Below, piece after piece: positions 11,696 to 21,489 of a stretch of 64,000 nt of DNA. The translations under genes and the position numbers were made by a program. The notes under the pieces were generated by a model. It saw only the letters and a list, made by a program, of their open reading frames with translations, made no database searches and was not told the DNA's origin. Numbering within the stretch: the stretch's first letter is position 1; each line of letters opens with the position of its first letter. Source of the stretch: Nematostella vectensis (taxonomy: Eukaryota; Cnidaria; Anthozoa; Actiniaria; Edwardsiidae). The stretch is from contig NC_064039.1 of the NCBI RefSeq assembly GCF_932526225.1, positions 15,988,639 through 16,052,638 on the forward strand. Direction: 5' to 3'.

Positions 11696-11797
11696 AAACA
11701 TCTTAAAGACGTGAAGTCCCGGCAAAAACATGACGAGGTGACGCTGTCGAAGAGCGCTATAGAGACAACACAGCGACTGTATTCCACCCCTAAAACG
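11696..11797 (+). CDS. DCDC1: DCDC1-like exon: basic linker before DCX module 2
   Basis: The acceptor 'tttgtgtgtcttcag' and donor 'GTACTT' delimit 34 codons in phase 0 (KHLKDVKSRQKHDEVTLSKS, then AIETTQRLYSTPKT). It is lysine-rich, probably helical, and lies directly before the second DCX module. Confidence 0.68.
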
Positions 11798-12053
11798 GTA
11801 CTTCCATACAAAAGTCCCATCCTTAGTAACTGGATGTTTCTGGTATTATCAACAACATCCCAAAACGGGGTAAAGCGGCAGAAAACGGTATTTCTAGCAT
11901 AAAATAGAAAAAGGTCCCAACATCGTCAATGTCTTTAAATAGAGGTTTATACATTATCTCGAGAGGTAGTCAAAATGATTCGCTTTTGCTTACTGTGTGC
12001 TTTGCTGTTTTTTTCATCTTTCGCTTGAATTTATTGAAATCCTTACCTTACAG

Positions 12054-12128
12054 GTCCGTGTGAAAGTCTATCCTAACAGCGAGACGACCGAACGAGCTGT
12101 GACAGTATTTGGGGCGAGCATCCGTGAG
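12054..12128 (+). CDS. DCDC1: DCDC1-like exon: first half of DCX module 2
   Basis: The acceptor 'ttaccttacag' and donor 'GTACCC' bound exactly 25 codons in phase 0, VRVKVYPNSETTERAVTVFG then ASIRE. It corresponds to residues 44-69 of the exon at 4440 (VRIMAYKNGEG...IGSSIHT) and ends at the same structural position. The 25-codon length equals that of its partner exon at 13160. Confidence 0.78.
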
Positions 12129-12129
12129 G

Positions 12130-12444
12130 TACCCTGTGAAGCAATATACTCAGGGCCGTAGCCAAGGGGGTGGCCAGGAGGACCGGGGACATTATCTAAA
12201 ATACAGGAGAAAATGCCTTGGAATGGCCTTTTGGGCCCCCTCCTGCTGATACTACTATATATACCTTATAGACGAATGAGTTACAGGCATTTCTCTATCA
12301 CGGGCTTCCTGTGACTTATTATGGGTTGCCTGTACTTTAAAACCGTAACAAAATCTAATTAGGACACCCTGTGCTCCCACATCCTATTCAGTAATTCCTA
12401 CGCCGTATACATCTGTGACTTTTTCGGATAAGACAAAGCCATTA
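12130..12444 (+). other. Intron stretch without recognised features
   Basis: This is the start of the intron between the two DCX-2 exons. A short run at 12155-12200 ('cagggccgtagccaaggggg') looks like the end of a dispersed repeat, but no element could be delimited. Confidence 0.4.
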
Positions 12445-12449
12445 TACAA

Positions 12450-12960
12450 CAAAGCTTGTACAGCAAAGCGATTCCCTAACCCCTTTCACCGAAATAGTAG
12501 CCTGGCTTGTACAGCAAAGCGATTCCCTTACCCTTTCACCGAAATAGTAGCCTGGCTTGTACAGCAAATCGATTCCCTAACCCTTTCACCGAAATAGTAG
12601 CCTGGCTTGTACAGCAAAGCGATTCCCTTACCCTTTCACCGAAATAGTAGCCTGGCTTGTACAGCAAAGCGATTCCCTAACCCTTTCACCGAAATAGTAG
12701 CCTGGCTTGTACAGCAAATCGATTCCCTAACCCTTTCACCGAAATAGTAGCCTGGCTTGTACAGCAAAGCGATTCCCTTACCCTTTCACCGAAATAGTAG
12801 CCTGGCTTGTACAGCAAAGCGATTCCCTTACCCTTTCACCGAAATAGTAGCCTGGCTTGTACAGCAAAGCGATTCCCTTACCCTTTCACCGAAATAGTAG
12901 CCTGGCTTGTACAGCAAAGCGATTCCCTAACCCCTTTCACCAAAATAGTAGCCTAGCTTC
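12450..12960. repeat. 50 bp tandem array in intron
   Basis: Ten copies of an exact 50 bp unit containing 'gaaatagtagcctggcttgt' and 'acagcaaagcgattccctta' lie in tandem. Units differ mainly at 'aagc/aatc' and 'ccctta/cccta a' positions. The array is inside the intron that interrupts DCX module 2. Confidence 0.96.
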
Positions 12961-13159
12961 TAGCGCTCAATCCGGGACACCTGTGGCTGGCTGTGGAGCA
13001 AGCAGGTCTGGGGAGAGTCACAGCATCGATCACAGGAGGCCCGAAAAGAGGGACAAAGCTGACGAAATAGGCTGTACAGGTTACATGGAACGCTGGTGCA
13101 TGTTGTAAGGTCTTTATGCCATCATGATGCTGACTTGATTGTTGTGTACGATTCTGTAG

Positions 13160-13234
13160 ATTCTAGATAACAGCACGACGCGGCTGGATCTCAGTAGCGC
13201 TGCGCGAAGGCTCTTCAAGCAGTCTGGCCAAGAG
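13160..13234 (+). CDS. DCDC1: DCDC1-like exon: second half of DCX module 2
   Basis: The acceptor 'gattctgtag' and donor 'GTAAAC' bound 25 codons in phase 0: ILDNSTTRLDLSSAARRLFK then QSGQE. It aligns without gaps to LLDQATTRLGLTQAARRLYT in the exon at 5070, the clearest evidence of an internal DCX duplication. Confidence 0.83.
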
Positions 13235-13424
13235 GTAAACGAACCCGAACTGCTATATGCCGTGTCTGTAGTAAAGCGAGTGTCCTTGAAGCGAGCATAT
13301 AGAATGTATAATCTTTGTCTGCTATAGATTTACTGTGGAAAATTATGCGCTTGTCGATGTAAATGGAACATTTGTATCAGGCAGCATTTCGTCGTTTTTT
13401 TCTCATTCATACGAAATGTTAGTG

Positions 13425-13735
13425 CTATTTTGTCAAGTCGTGCTATATTCTTATGTAAAGTCCTGCTATATTATCATATCAAGTCGTGGTATATTGTCAT
13501 AAGCCGTGATATATTGTCATGTCAAGCCGTGCTATATCATGTTAAGTCGTGCTGTAACGCCATAAGCCGTGCTAAATTGTCATAAGTCGTGATGTATTGC
13601 CACAAGTCGTGCCGGATTGCTATAAGCCGTGCTATGTCATGTCAAGTCGTGCTATATTTTCATAAGTCGTGCTGTATTGCCTAAAGTCGTGCTATATAGC
13701 CATAATCCATGTTGCATTTCAATAAGTCGTGCTTG
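13425..13735. repeat. Degenerate ~20 bp tandem array in intron
   Basis: About fifteen diverged copies of a unit near 20 bp ('aagtcgtgctatattgtcat') fill the intron between the exons at 13160 and 13743. Copies vary in length and sequence, which suggests an old array. Confidence 0.85.
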
Positions 13736-13742
13736 TTTTTAG

Positions 13743-13818
13743 GTCGAGTCGATACAGGACATCCGTCGTGATGAGATGCTGTGTGTCAGCTGTGGTGAGG
13801 GGTTCGTCCAGGCAAGAG
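13743..13818 (+). CDS. DCDC1: DCDC1-like exon: VSCGE segment 2
   Basis: The acceptor 'tgtttttag' and donor 'GTACAC' bound 76 bases, ending in phase 1: VESIQDIRRDEMLCVSCGEG then FVQAR. It completes DCX module 2 ('I.DIRRDE') and adds the Ser-Cys-Gly-Glu segment also seen in the exon at 10574. Confidence 0.78.
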
Positions 13819-13963
13819 GTACACATCACGTGATCATGCCCATATAAGTCACATGACACAGGGCCTTGGGTTGAGTCTTAACGTCAGATAACTTCTCAAT
13901 GCCCTTAAAGCGTTGTACTGATAAATGTGAGTAATTTCTTGATTTGCTTTGTGCGGGTAACAG

Positions 13964-14058
13964 ACCGTCGTCACCAGATGGAGCTCAAAGCCACATGGTC
14001 CCGTATGACTCGCTATGGCGGGGTTGTTCTTCCGGGTAGCCAGCCAGTTACTGCCAGC
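13964..14058 (+). CDS. DCDC1: DCDC1-like exon after DCX module 2
   Basis: The acceptor 'gtgcgggtaacag' and donor 'GTGAGT' bound 95 bases, phase 1 to 0, encoding DRRHQMELKATWSRMTRYGG then VVLPGSQPVTAS. No named domain was found. The frame joins both neighbours. Confidence 0.7.
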
Positions 14059-14572
14059 GTGAGTACCCCCTTTAAACACTCGTCATCTTCAACTTTCCTC
14101 CACCTTATCTCTCAACATTTCTGGGGGAAAAGCACCCATTCACCGTAATTCATCCTACCTCTTTTTGCTTGACCTTAAGCCGTATCACTTATCCAAACCT
14201 ATTCACAACTTACTTTTCTTTTATTCATCTGATCTTCACCTTACTCTTCTTTGCTTCACCTTAAAATTAAACTTAGTTTCTTCACCTTCACCCGTATTTT
14301 GTCACTCTTTACAAGTTATCTTACTCTACCTCACATAACGTGGCCTCATGTTATTGTAACTCACATTATCTCAGCACACCTCGCCTCACCGTTTTACACC
14401 CACCCAGGCTTCTCCACTTTACCTTCCCTTTCGTCTTGCTCACTTAGACTAGCCCTTACCTTGCATCGCCTAATCACACCTTCTCAGTGCTCGACCTTGC
14501 TTCAACCCTACTTCTCCCGAACTAGATTCAACCAGCATTTTCGTTAACGTATTCCATTGTGCTATTCCCCAG
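14059..14572 (+). other. Last intron, pyrimidine-rich
   Basis: This interval is strongly C/T-rich on the plus strand, with degenerate 'ctcaccttac' motifs, but no element or array with a clean period was seen. It ends in the acceptor 'gctattccccag'. Confidence 0.45.
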
Positions 14573-14701
14573 GAGAGGTTTGAGAGCCCACAACTCGCGT
14601 TACCTGCGCCACCCTCCCTTCCCCCGCGTGCTTCTCCAAACAGCAAACTGTCTTCAGTACATACCCTCCGGGGCAGCGGTAAACCATTCCACAAGAGATA
14701 A
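14573..14701 (+). CDS. DCDC1: DCDC1-like terminal coding exon (probable)
   Basis: After the acceptor ending at 14572, 42 codons follow in phase 0 and stop at TAA 14699-14701. The peptide is proline- and serine-rich (ERFESPQLALPAPPSLPPRA). An in-exon 'GCG|GTAAAC' could act as a donor instead. The alternative last exon at 14830 (SKYQLFDVRGRWTD then TAG) joins in frame only if spliced directly from 14058. I prefer the longer one because no further splice is needed before the poly(A) signal. Confidence 0.5.
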   Translation, partial: ERFESPQLALPAPPSLPPRASPNSKLSSVHTLRGSGKPFHKR

Positions 14702-15143
14702 GTCAAAAGATCGCGCCCCTCGTACCGGTGACGCAACGAGGCACAGGCGCTCGGGCTTACTGTTATATCATGCACCGTTAGTGTATATGTGCGTTTGATA
14801 AAAAGTTTTGCTTTGGATTAAGTTTACAGTCAAAATATCAGCTATTTGACGTACGAGGCAGATGGACAGACTAGCAGACGAATGGACGGTCTGGAGATTG
14901 CTTCATTCCACAAAATGGAGAGTTTTCTTGCATTTGAATCTTCGCATTTAATGCAGAAAGAGGTCCCCATTGCGTGATCAGAATAAACTCATAACTGGCG
15001 TTTTATTGGTCGGTCCTAATTATATTTATTTCATGATTATCATTATTGTAAATACTTTTTTAGAAGTGGTTTTATGCAAGTCGCTTGTCGAAGGTGACAT
15101 TGACGTTATTCAATTCAATTGTCGGTTGTAACTATTTCTTGTC

Positions 15144-15149
15144 AATAAA
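15144..15149 (+). promoter_or_regulatory. Poly(A) signal AATAAA
   Basis: A canonical AATAAA lies about 440 bp after the predicted stop and is followed by a T-rich stretch. An earlier AATAAA is at about 14983. Either could end the doublecortin-domain transcript. Confidence 0.5.
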
Positions 15150-15267
15150 ATTATATTTTTGATCAAGCAATCTCTTCTTATTTATTATTTTTTAAAAGAT
15201 CGTGCTCACACAAAATTAACTAGAAACTAATGTATTCAGATACCTCCTATACCTGCAGGCCACTTCC

Positions 15268-15500
15268 CCCTCGAGTTCATTTTCGGGACCACCTTCGGGC
15301 AACTAACGGGATCCCCCTTTGGTTTATTTTCGGGACCACCTTCGGGCCACTTACGGGACCTCCCTTGGGTTTATTTTCGGGATCACCTTCGGGCCACTTT
15401 CGGGATCCCCCTCGGGTTCATTTTCGGGACCACCTTCGGGCCACTTTCGGGATCCCCCTCGGGTTCATTTTCGGGACCACCTTCAGGCCACTTTCGGGAA
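15268..15500. repeat. ~47 bp tandem array, 'ttcgggacc' type
   Basis: Five copies of a unit near 47 bp alternate 'ttcgggaccaccttcgggcc' with 'actttcgggatccccctcgg'. The array is GC-rich against AT-rich flanks and stays open in two frames, without a recognisable protein. Confidence 0.88.
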
Positions 15501-15598
15501 CAGTTTATCTACCACGTAACAATTAATTTCCATATTTAGAGGAGGCACCAAAAGCACTCCCCTAAATATGGAAATCAATATATGTGGAAGACAAACTG
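15501..15598. repeat. Imperfect inverted repeat (hairpin)
   Basis: Arms at 15501-15539 and 15562-15598 are inverted copies (ends 'cagtttatct' and 'agacaaactg', cores 'tttccatatttag' and 'ctaaatatggaaa') around a 22 bp loop. The hairpin directly abuts the 47 bp array and could be a small foldback element. Confidence 0.8.
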
Positions 15599-16810
15599 CT
15601 TGGCCCCACCACTGCATGCCGCCTACAGCTGCATCACCTCTTTTTATCTTGTTATTGTTCTTCTCTATAAAAAAAGGATGAAAGAAGTATCAAATTAAAT
15701 ATTTTCCAAACGTTAGGGCTCACCTAAAATAAACCAATAAACATCATCTAGAATCTATGTATCATACCGGCATAGGTTCATGGGTAACGTATCAATTAAT
15801 TAATGGGTCATGTAAATATGTGATTTTTTTTATATTTTATGCTGTAATTGACACACAACAACCTTGCAAAACATCTTTGAGAACTGAGGGGGAAAAAGCA
15901 TAAATGTGTCAGATAAGTAAGACCTGACTGGAATCATTTAGCCATATTTCTTTCATAGTATCAAAGTGAATTGGGTTCATTTACACCAAAATATTGATAT
16001 ACAGCTTACTTTTTTTTAAATAATTTATCAGTGTTTTTTTACACTTACCTTATTAAGTGGGAAAAAAGGAATTTAAAACTACCTGGTCCCCCTAAGAAAA
16101 AAGCTCTTATGTTGTATGCAAAGTAAAGAAGGATTTCAAAAATACAAACTTACTTTGTGTTAGAATATCTTTCTCCATGTTTATAATCAGCAATGAGTCA
16201 AATGTAAAACAGTTTAGAATCTAACCTACAGTGTGTCTACAATTAGTGTATGTAGCATCTACACATTCATCTGGTATCTGCAAATTATATAGTCTGCTAT
16301 GGCAGAGTGTGCTAATAGGACTTTATGCTTGTACTCCTGGATTTCAAAAATAGTACACCTGTCATGTACAGTATCTTTCATTGAAAATTGTTGTGCAAAA
16401 TTTATATTTTAACTATAAAAGGGTAACATCAAACTTTGAAACTTTTAGAAATATGACAGATCACCACCTACAATATGTATGTATGTATACGAGATTTAAC
16501 TAAACAACAAGTATAATATTTATGAAACATCTGAGGTAACAAAAACACAACTATCATAATTATGCATTATTTTATGCAACAAAAACTATGATAATTATGC
16601 ATTATATTTTGGGTGCCAAAACTAAACCCAACTATGATACTTATGCTATATTTTGAGGTGACAAGAAATAAGACAACTATTATATTTTGAAATATTTGAG
16701 TTGACAAAAACAAACACTTCTATAATATTTCTCTTTCGGATAGGCCTTTTGATTACTGTACACGAAGTGCACATACAATTATAATGCAGAACGAGAATTT
16801 AACTCAACAG
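15599..16810. other. AT-rich stretch, nothing recognised
   Basis: There are no coherent frames, splice-bounded exons or arrays here. A loose repeated motif 'aactatgata[at]ttatgc[at]tta' occurs several times between 16540 and 16690. Confidence 0.5.
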
Positions 16811-16818
16811 AATTGGGC

Positions 16819-17815
16819 TTAACCCATTGACTCCTGGCTTTTTTGGAGCTGAATTTACAAAAAAACAGACTGAAAACAGATACCTCCCCCCCTATTCTGA
16901 GTTTTATACAGCCGGTCAAAGTCAAACACAGCTGCACCTAGTCAGCGGTATCCAAGCTTTCCAACAGTGCTTTGCAGTCCCCACTTTTAATCCCTCGTCG
17001 TTGTGCTGAAGCCAGCACAAGTTGATGGTTGCTTGTATTTCTCATCAAAAATACAGCTATGAGCATATTAGGAGAGTGTCTCAGGACATCATGAAGTCTT
17101 TTGGGGCATAATTGAGTGCTTTGCTTATGGATATTTGCAAGCAAAGGTGGATTCATGATGATTTTTTCTTGTTTGGCTTTGCCCGGATGAGTAAATAATT
17201 TTCTAATGAATCATCGCTCTCCTAAATGCTGTCTTTTCTGAAACCAAATTGATTCCAAAATTGTTTACACTGCTATTCTGGTCTGTATGACCTGGAATTG
17301 ATTTGTTTGGCTTCGGGGTGAAAAGACTTATAAAAAACCATCTGACTTTGGGGAGAGGAGTGTTGACTGGCCCTCCCCTCGTGAATTTTCCCCTGGATCT
17401 CCCAGAATGCTTTGCAATACGTAAAGATATTTTCGTGGTTGTACAATCCTTCAAGGAATGGGCATTGTGTTTTGAGGCCAAGGAAATGTACCTGGAGGAT
17501 CAGAATAAAGGTATCTATTTGTGTCTTGAGCTGTGTTTGCTGATCTCTCTCCATTGTGTGGTATTTTGAGCGTCTTATTGAGAGGGGTGATTCTGCTTTT
17601 CTCTCCTTGTTCGATTTGAGATTTGTCAAAGAACCTGTGCTATTATTTGGCTTAAGAGTAGATGCCAACACCTTGGTTGGATGCATATCTGCAAGACCAT
17701 TTATCCCTTAGTCTGATGCCTGAGTATCTTCATCTTGTTGTGTTTATTTTGAATTTATGAATTTTTTGGGTTGTGGGTACTTCCCAAAGCCGGTACAGGC
17801 CGGTTGAGGGGTCAG
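16819..17815. mobile_element. Candidate TTAA-bounded element
   Basis: The left edge reads TTAA then 'CCCATTGACTCCTGG'. The right edge (17790-17814), read on the other strand, is 'TGACCCCTCAACCGGCCTGT' then 'ACCGG', close to the edge of the element at 26643. TTAA followed by CCC is what piggyBac-type transposons leave, but no transposase was recognised. The right TTAA is not preserved. The minus-strand frame at 17493-17686 could be internal coding sequence or an unrelated exon. Confidence 0.45.
17493..17686 (-). CDS. Unassigned minus-strand exon candidate
   Basis: On the minus strand a polar frame begins MHPTKVLASTLKPNNSTGSL and runs to a donor-like 'CTCCAG|GTACAT' at about 17492. An acceptor-like 'ggtcttgcag' precedes it. 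Composition is Ser/Lys/Asn-rich with no known domain. It could belong to the minus-strand exon at 18072-18470 or to the TTAA-bounded element that surrounds it. Confidence 0.3.
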
Positions 17816-17838
17816 CTTATTATGCATTTTACACAACC

Positions 17839-17872
17839 AAGCTAAGTATGCCACATCTGGCATACTTAGCTT
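17839..17872. repeat. Perfect 15 bp hairpin
   Basis: AAGCTAAGTATGCCA (17839-17853), a 4-base loop CATC, then the exact reverse complement (17858-17872). It lies just outside the candidate TTAA-bounded element. Confidence 0.9.
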
Positions 17873-18071
17873 GATAAATAAACTAAATGACAAATAAACT
17901 AATTCTGCATTACTTATTCTAGTTTGCTTTATTTGAGGTATCTGCTCTTACTCTCAATAGAAAATGATAGCCTTAGTCTAAGAAGAAGAAAGAAAACAAA
18001 TAAGAATATCAATACAATTACAAAAGAATATCGATACAATATAGACATTTTTTTACTCAAAGAAAACTCAC

Positions 18072-18470
18072 CAACAAAAGCGGTATAGTGGAGGGCTGCC
18101 TTTGTTGTTTTCTCCTGAGTCTATACGCCCTCTGTCGCTCACGAGCCCTTTCTCTTTGCCTTGGAGCAAACAAGCTGTATTCTGCCATCATTGCACGCTG
18201 GGCGTTGAGTGTTTCTAAGTTTCTCTGCCTCTTACGAGCTCTCTGCTCGTCATTTAGTTCGTACTCCGAGTCCTTTTGCCCTTTCCGGACTCTTTGCTTA
18301 CCACTTAACCTGTACTCGGAGCTCGTCTGTCTTTTTCGCACTCTTTGCTCCTCGGTGAGTACAAGGTCACGCTGTCTTTTGCCGAGCTCTTTGTTCTTCT
18401 GTGAACACTCGTGGCCTGCGTGACCTCTCCTCCTCATTATTTCGCTCCTCCCCTCTTCTTGGTTCTTCAA
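18072..18470 (-). CDS. First-exon-like ORF with 17-residue basic repeats
   Basis: The frame starts at ATG 18470 (MKNQEEGRSEIMRRR) and ends at a strong donor, 'TTG|GTGAGT', at 18071-18066, giving about 133 codons. Residues 35-90 hold about three to four copies of a 17-residue unit (LTEEQRVRKRQTSSEYR, LSGKQRVRKGQKDSEYE, LNDEQRARKRQRNLE), very rich in Arg/Gln/Glu. This is reminiscent of peptide-repeat DNA-binding segments such as STPR-type repeats, which have a longer 23-residue period, and of the repeats in the Helentron at 49454-49888. A function is not assigned. GC-rich DNA just upstream (18540-18580) may be its promoter. Downstream exons were not identified with confidence. Confidence 0.5.
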
Positions 18471-18479
18471 CTATTATAG

Positions 18480-19228
18480 ATCGAAACGAGATGACATGAT
18501 ATGAAAATTAGCCCAATGGTATAAAATATACCTAAAAAGTAAACACAAGCGCGCGCAAGACTACCGCGCGTTTTTGGGCGCGAGTTTTAACAAAACCATT
18601 GTACACACAAATTTTTCTCTGTACAATAGAAGTATTTTATTTTAAAAATAAAATGCTAGTATCGTCTGATAATAAATCCGTGAAAAACCTTTCTAACATA
18701 TACTTAAAAAGGCACTCAGTTCAAACCGTTTGTTTTTTTTTAACATAATACCTACTGGATGTAAACATAAAACCATAATAGTTGTGCACTTACCTCTTTT
18801 ATCACCACGTGAAAGGTCGTCTATGGTCACAGTGGAAATAAAAAAACTTCTCAATATTCAATTTCTTGTTTCGCTTTGCGGGTTTGCGTTGTTCATAAAA
18901 GAACTTTGAAGCATAAGTACGGAAGTTTGGGGGCGGTGGTAAAAAATTTTATTTCCAGTTTGACTGGTTATAAACCGGTTATGTCCAGTTTGGTGATTGA
19001 GTTAACATCTTCATGACGTCATCGTGATTGACGTGTCACTTGACGATGACTCCTTTCTAGTTGGGCCGAGTGGGGCCTGGGAGTTGCATGATTTACTGGA
19101 TTGTGACACACAGGGTACCCGAGGATGACCACAAAAACCAAGTCGCATAGTTATACCATATTTCTATACCTATGGAGCTCCGCGCGCGGTCTGCGGCCGC
19201 GCTGGCTCCGCTATTATTGTCTGCATCT
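18480..19228. other. Non-coding stretch upstream of the 18470 ORF
   Basis: There is a short GC-rich patch with 'gcgcgcgcaag' and 'accgcgcg' at about 18550-18575, otherwise AT-rich. It could contain a promoter for the minus-strand ORF ending at 18072. No motif such as a TATA box was accepted. Confidence 0.4.

Positions 19229-19292
<64 letters not shown>
19229..19292. repeat. (AAT)n microsatellite
   Basis: About 21 uninterrupted AAT triplets. They sit exactly at the 3' end of the minus-strand non-LTR element, where such elements often end in a short tandem tail instead of poly(A). Confidence 0.95.
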
Positions 19293-21191
19293 TTTTTATT
19301 CGTGCCACTTGCAGGGGTCCTGAATTACAGGCACGGTCAGCACGACGTGCGACAATACAAATTATAACTCACATGCATATTTACTAGTTACAAATTTCCC
19401 GAAACGGTCAGTGTTTGTGGGCTTACAACCAAATGTGTCAGCTGACACTCTTCTCAAATTATAATGCGTGTCCCTCTTAATTTTTGTAAGCGATACAGAG
19501 GATTACTTGGCTTAATGCCCTGAATAAACCTGACGCATTTGTCATTCCTTCTTCCAGCTGGCGTGTCGAGATTAGCAGCTTGCAAGGCAGCTGTATAGGA
19601 AATGTGCGGATCAATAATCCTCAATGCGCGTTTTTGAATAGCCTCGAGAGAATTTGCGAGGTATTGTGACAGGTTAGCAAATACCACAGATGCGTACTCT
19701 ATTACAGATCGTATGAGAGAACAATAGAACAACACTATATCGACTGGTTATACGCCACAACGTTTAAGCTGCCTCAATGCGTATAAGCTGCGGTTGGCCC
19801 TTTTCAGTACGTAGTCCACGTGCGCCCCCCATGATAAGTCATCTGACACATAAACGCCTAGAAGCTTGAACGACTTAACACGCTCGATGACATAGCCCCC
19901 GGTGGCAATGGGTTGGCACACGTGGCTATTGTAGTGTAAAAAGTCAACCGACAACTCCTTACATTTGGCTGGATTTAGGCACATGTTGTTTGTTACTGCA
20001 AATGACTGAATGTCAGATACAAGGAATTGTAGAATGGAGGGCGAGTTCCTAGGGATAATTTCTAGGATCGAAAGATCGTCAACAAATTTTGCTCTAGTGC
20101 GCAATTAGGCAGTAGGTCATTGACCATTACTGCAAAGAGTATGGGCCCGAGCTTAGTCCCCTGGGGAATACCGCCATTCAACGCTATAGCTTCCGACATA
20201 AAGGATGAAATCCTAACAGCCCGAATTCTGCCTTGTAGAAAGGACGCAATCCAGCGAACTAATGACGGATTAAGGCCAAACATCTTGAGTTTTTCAATCA
20301 GCACTTGATGGTCTATCAAATCAAACCCCTTCTTGAAATCAGCAAAGAAGAACCGCACCCAGCAGTTGCCCCAATCAAGACCGAGAGTGTGGTGTAAAAG
20401 GAAGGCGAGAGCTTGCTCGGTAGATTTCCCCGCAACAGCAAATTGATTCCTGTCGAGGCGGTCCAAGATGTTGGGGAGAGCCCTGGACAGCGTAAACCCT
20501 TCCATCAGTTTAGCGACTTGGCAGGTCAGGGAAATCGGGCGGATGTCACTGTCTATTGCTTTCGGGGGCTTCTGCTTAGGGAGAGGGCATACCGTTGCGT
20601 GCTTAAGTAGTGGTGGGAGGTAACCTTCCCGTAAAGACAAGTTGTATAAGTCTGAAATTACGGTGGAGAGTTCAAACGCAAAGGTCTTCAAAATAATATT
20701 TGGTATTCCATCCGGCCCGACTGAATTCCTCGTGCTGATGGAGCGCAGAGAGTTGTACGCTTCGCGGGATGTGACCAGAAGGTAGTCGGGAATGTCGTGC
20801 ACTTCAATACTTGCAACGTCCAATGGTGTCAACGGAGAGAAGGAGGAGGTGAGACCGCCGAAAAATTGATTTATCTTCTGGCAAAGCGCGTGGACATTGT
20901 CAATATCTCGACCGTCAATCAACTGCTGGTACCAAACACACCGGATAGGTTCTTCACCTCTTTCCACCAGCGTCCAATATTGGTGTTTTTGAGGTTTTTT
21001 ACCTTCGTTCTATAAAACACATGCTTGGCGCTAGCGATTGCTTTACCGACTTTATCCCGCCAAAATTTGAACAGTGGTGACTCCTTCCCGTGCTTAACAA
21101 GAGCGCCTTGCAGCTTGGCTATCCAACCTTTGATCTTCTGCGTCATCCAGGGCTTGTCATTGGTGTGTACTCGCACCGTTGAAGATGGCAA
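19293..21191 (-). pseudogene. CR1/L2-like non-LTR retrotransposon, 5'-truncated
   Basis: On the minus strand, 20919-21191 encodes the linker before the reverse transcriptase (DKPWMTQKIKGW). 20062-20967 encodes RT fingers and palm: RPISLTCQVAKLME, FFADFKKGFDLIDH and GIPQGTKLGPILF. 19748-20104 continues with the catalytic FVDD (20075-20086) and LNPAKCKEL. 19454-19735 holds the C-terminal thumb-like EYASVVF...QKRALRII segment. A one-base loss near 20100 separates the FVDD frame from the upstream frame, and a TAA at 19748-19750 interrupts the C-terminus. The endonuclease domain is missing. The first palm Asp, the FVDD box and the GIPQG box are all intact, so the copy is dead through lesions rather than active-site loss. 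Confidence 0.88.
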
Positions 21192-21241
21192 AAACTTGTC
21201 AATAGCAGCAAGTTTTTGCTGCTATTTTCTTCAACGGTGCG
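21172..21241. repeat. Fold-back at the 5' end of the retrotransposon
   Basis: CGCACCGTTGAAGA (21172-21185) is repeated inverted at 21228-21241, and inside it AATAGCAGCA and TGCTGCTATT (near 21201-21225) form a second pair. The junction coincides with the 5' truncation point of the minus-strand element, which fits an aberrant or twin-primed insertion. Confidence 0.8.
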
Positions 21242-21370
21242 TACTATCTATTGTGTTTATTTATTTATTATTCAAATAGTTGTGGAAAGTTAATAAGGTT
21301 ATAAATAGCATGATGAAAATGTTGTTTGAAAGAAAAAAAAATACTTATAATTGTTTTCACTTTTCTTTAG

Positions 21371-21416
21371 GTAAAACCAACCAAGGACTACCCGAGGGCC
21401 ATGATTGATGCTGAAG
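21371..21416 (+). CDS. Possible short exon, gene unknown
   Basis: The pyrimidine tract 'cttttctttag' and the donor 'GAAG|GTGAGA' bound 46 bases, open as VKPTKDYPRAMIDAE and ending in phase 1. GC content is higher than the surroundings. No partner exons could be joined, so this may be chance. Confidence 0.3.
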
Positions 21417-21489
21417 GTGAGAGGCATGAGAATAGGCAAATGTCTTAAAGATAATAAAGTAGGGGGATTTCTTACTTTGATACAGCAGT

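Larger units (their letters stand above)
4440..15165 (+). other. DCDC1: Doublecortin-domain gene, DCDC1-like (gene span)
   Basis: Twelve plus-strand exons with GT-AG borders were joined by eye; every junction keeps the frame (phases 0,0,0,1,1,0,0,0,0,1,0), giving about 477 residues. Two DCX modules are visible. The first is split between the exons at 4440 and 5070, the second between the exons at 12054 and 13160, and both are split right after the motif GSSIHT / GASIRE. Related 'VSCGE' segments (VWVSCGEPF at the 10574 exon, LCVSCGEGF at the 13743 exon) recall the DELVYVSCGE-type segment I associate with DCDC1 proteins. DCX domains bind tubulin, so the product is expected on microtubules, by analogy in ciliated or dividing cells. 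The N-terminus lies upstream of the window or in undetected exons. The family call is inferred from motifs, not from a search. Confidence 0.65.

Noticed and set aside
14470-14775. Minus-strand ORF opposite the terminal exon
   Set aside because: It is a shadow of the pyrimidine-rich last intron and plus-strand terminal exon. No domain was found.
14830-14874. Alternative last exon SKYQLFDVRGRWTD
   Set aside because: A good acceptor and phase exist, but the 14573 exon would have to be skipped. It is kept only as an alternative.
17839-17872. Rho-independent terminator
   Set aside because: The hairpin is perfect, but the genome is eukaryotic and no T-run follows. It is reported only as a hairpin.
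19125-19387. ORFs with poly-Ile or poly-Asn runs
   Set aside because: They are translations of the (AAT)n microsatellite.
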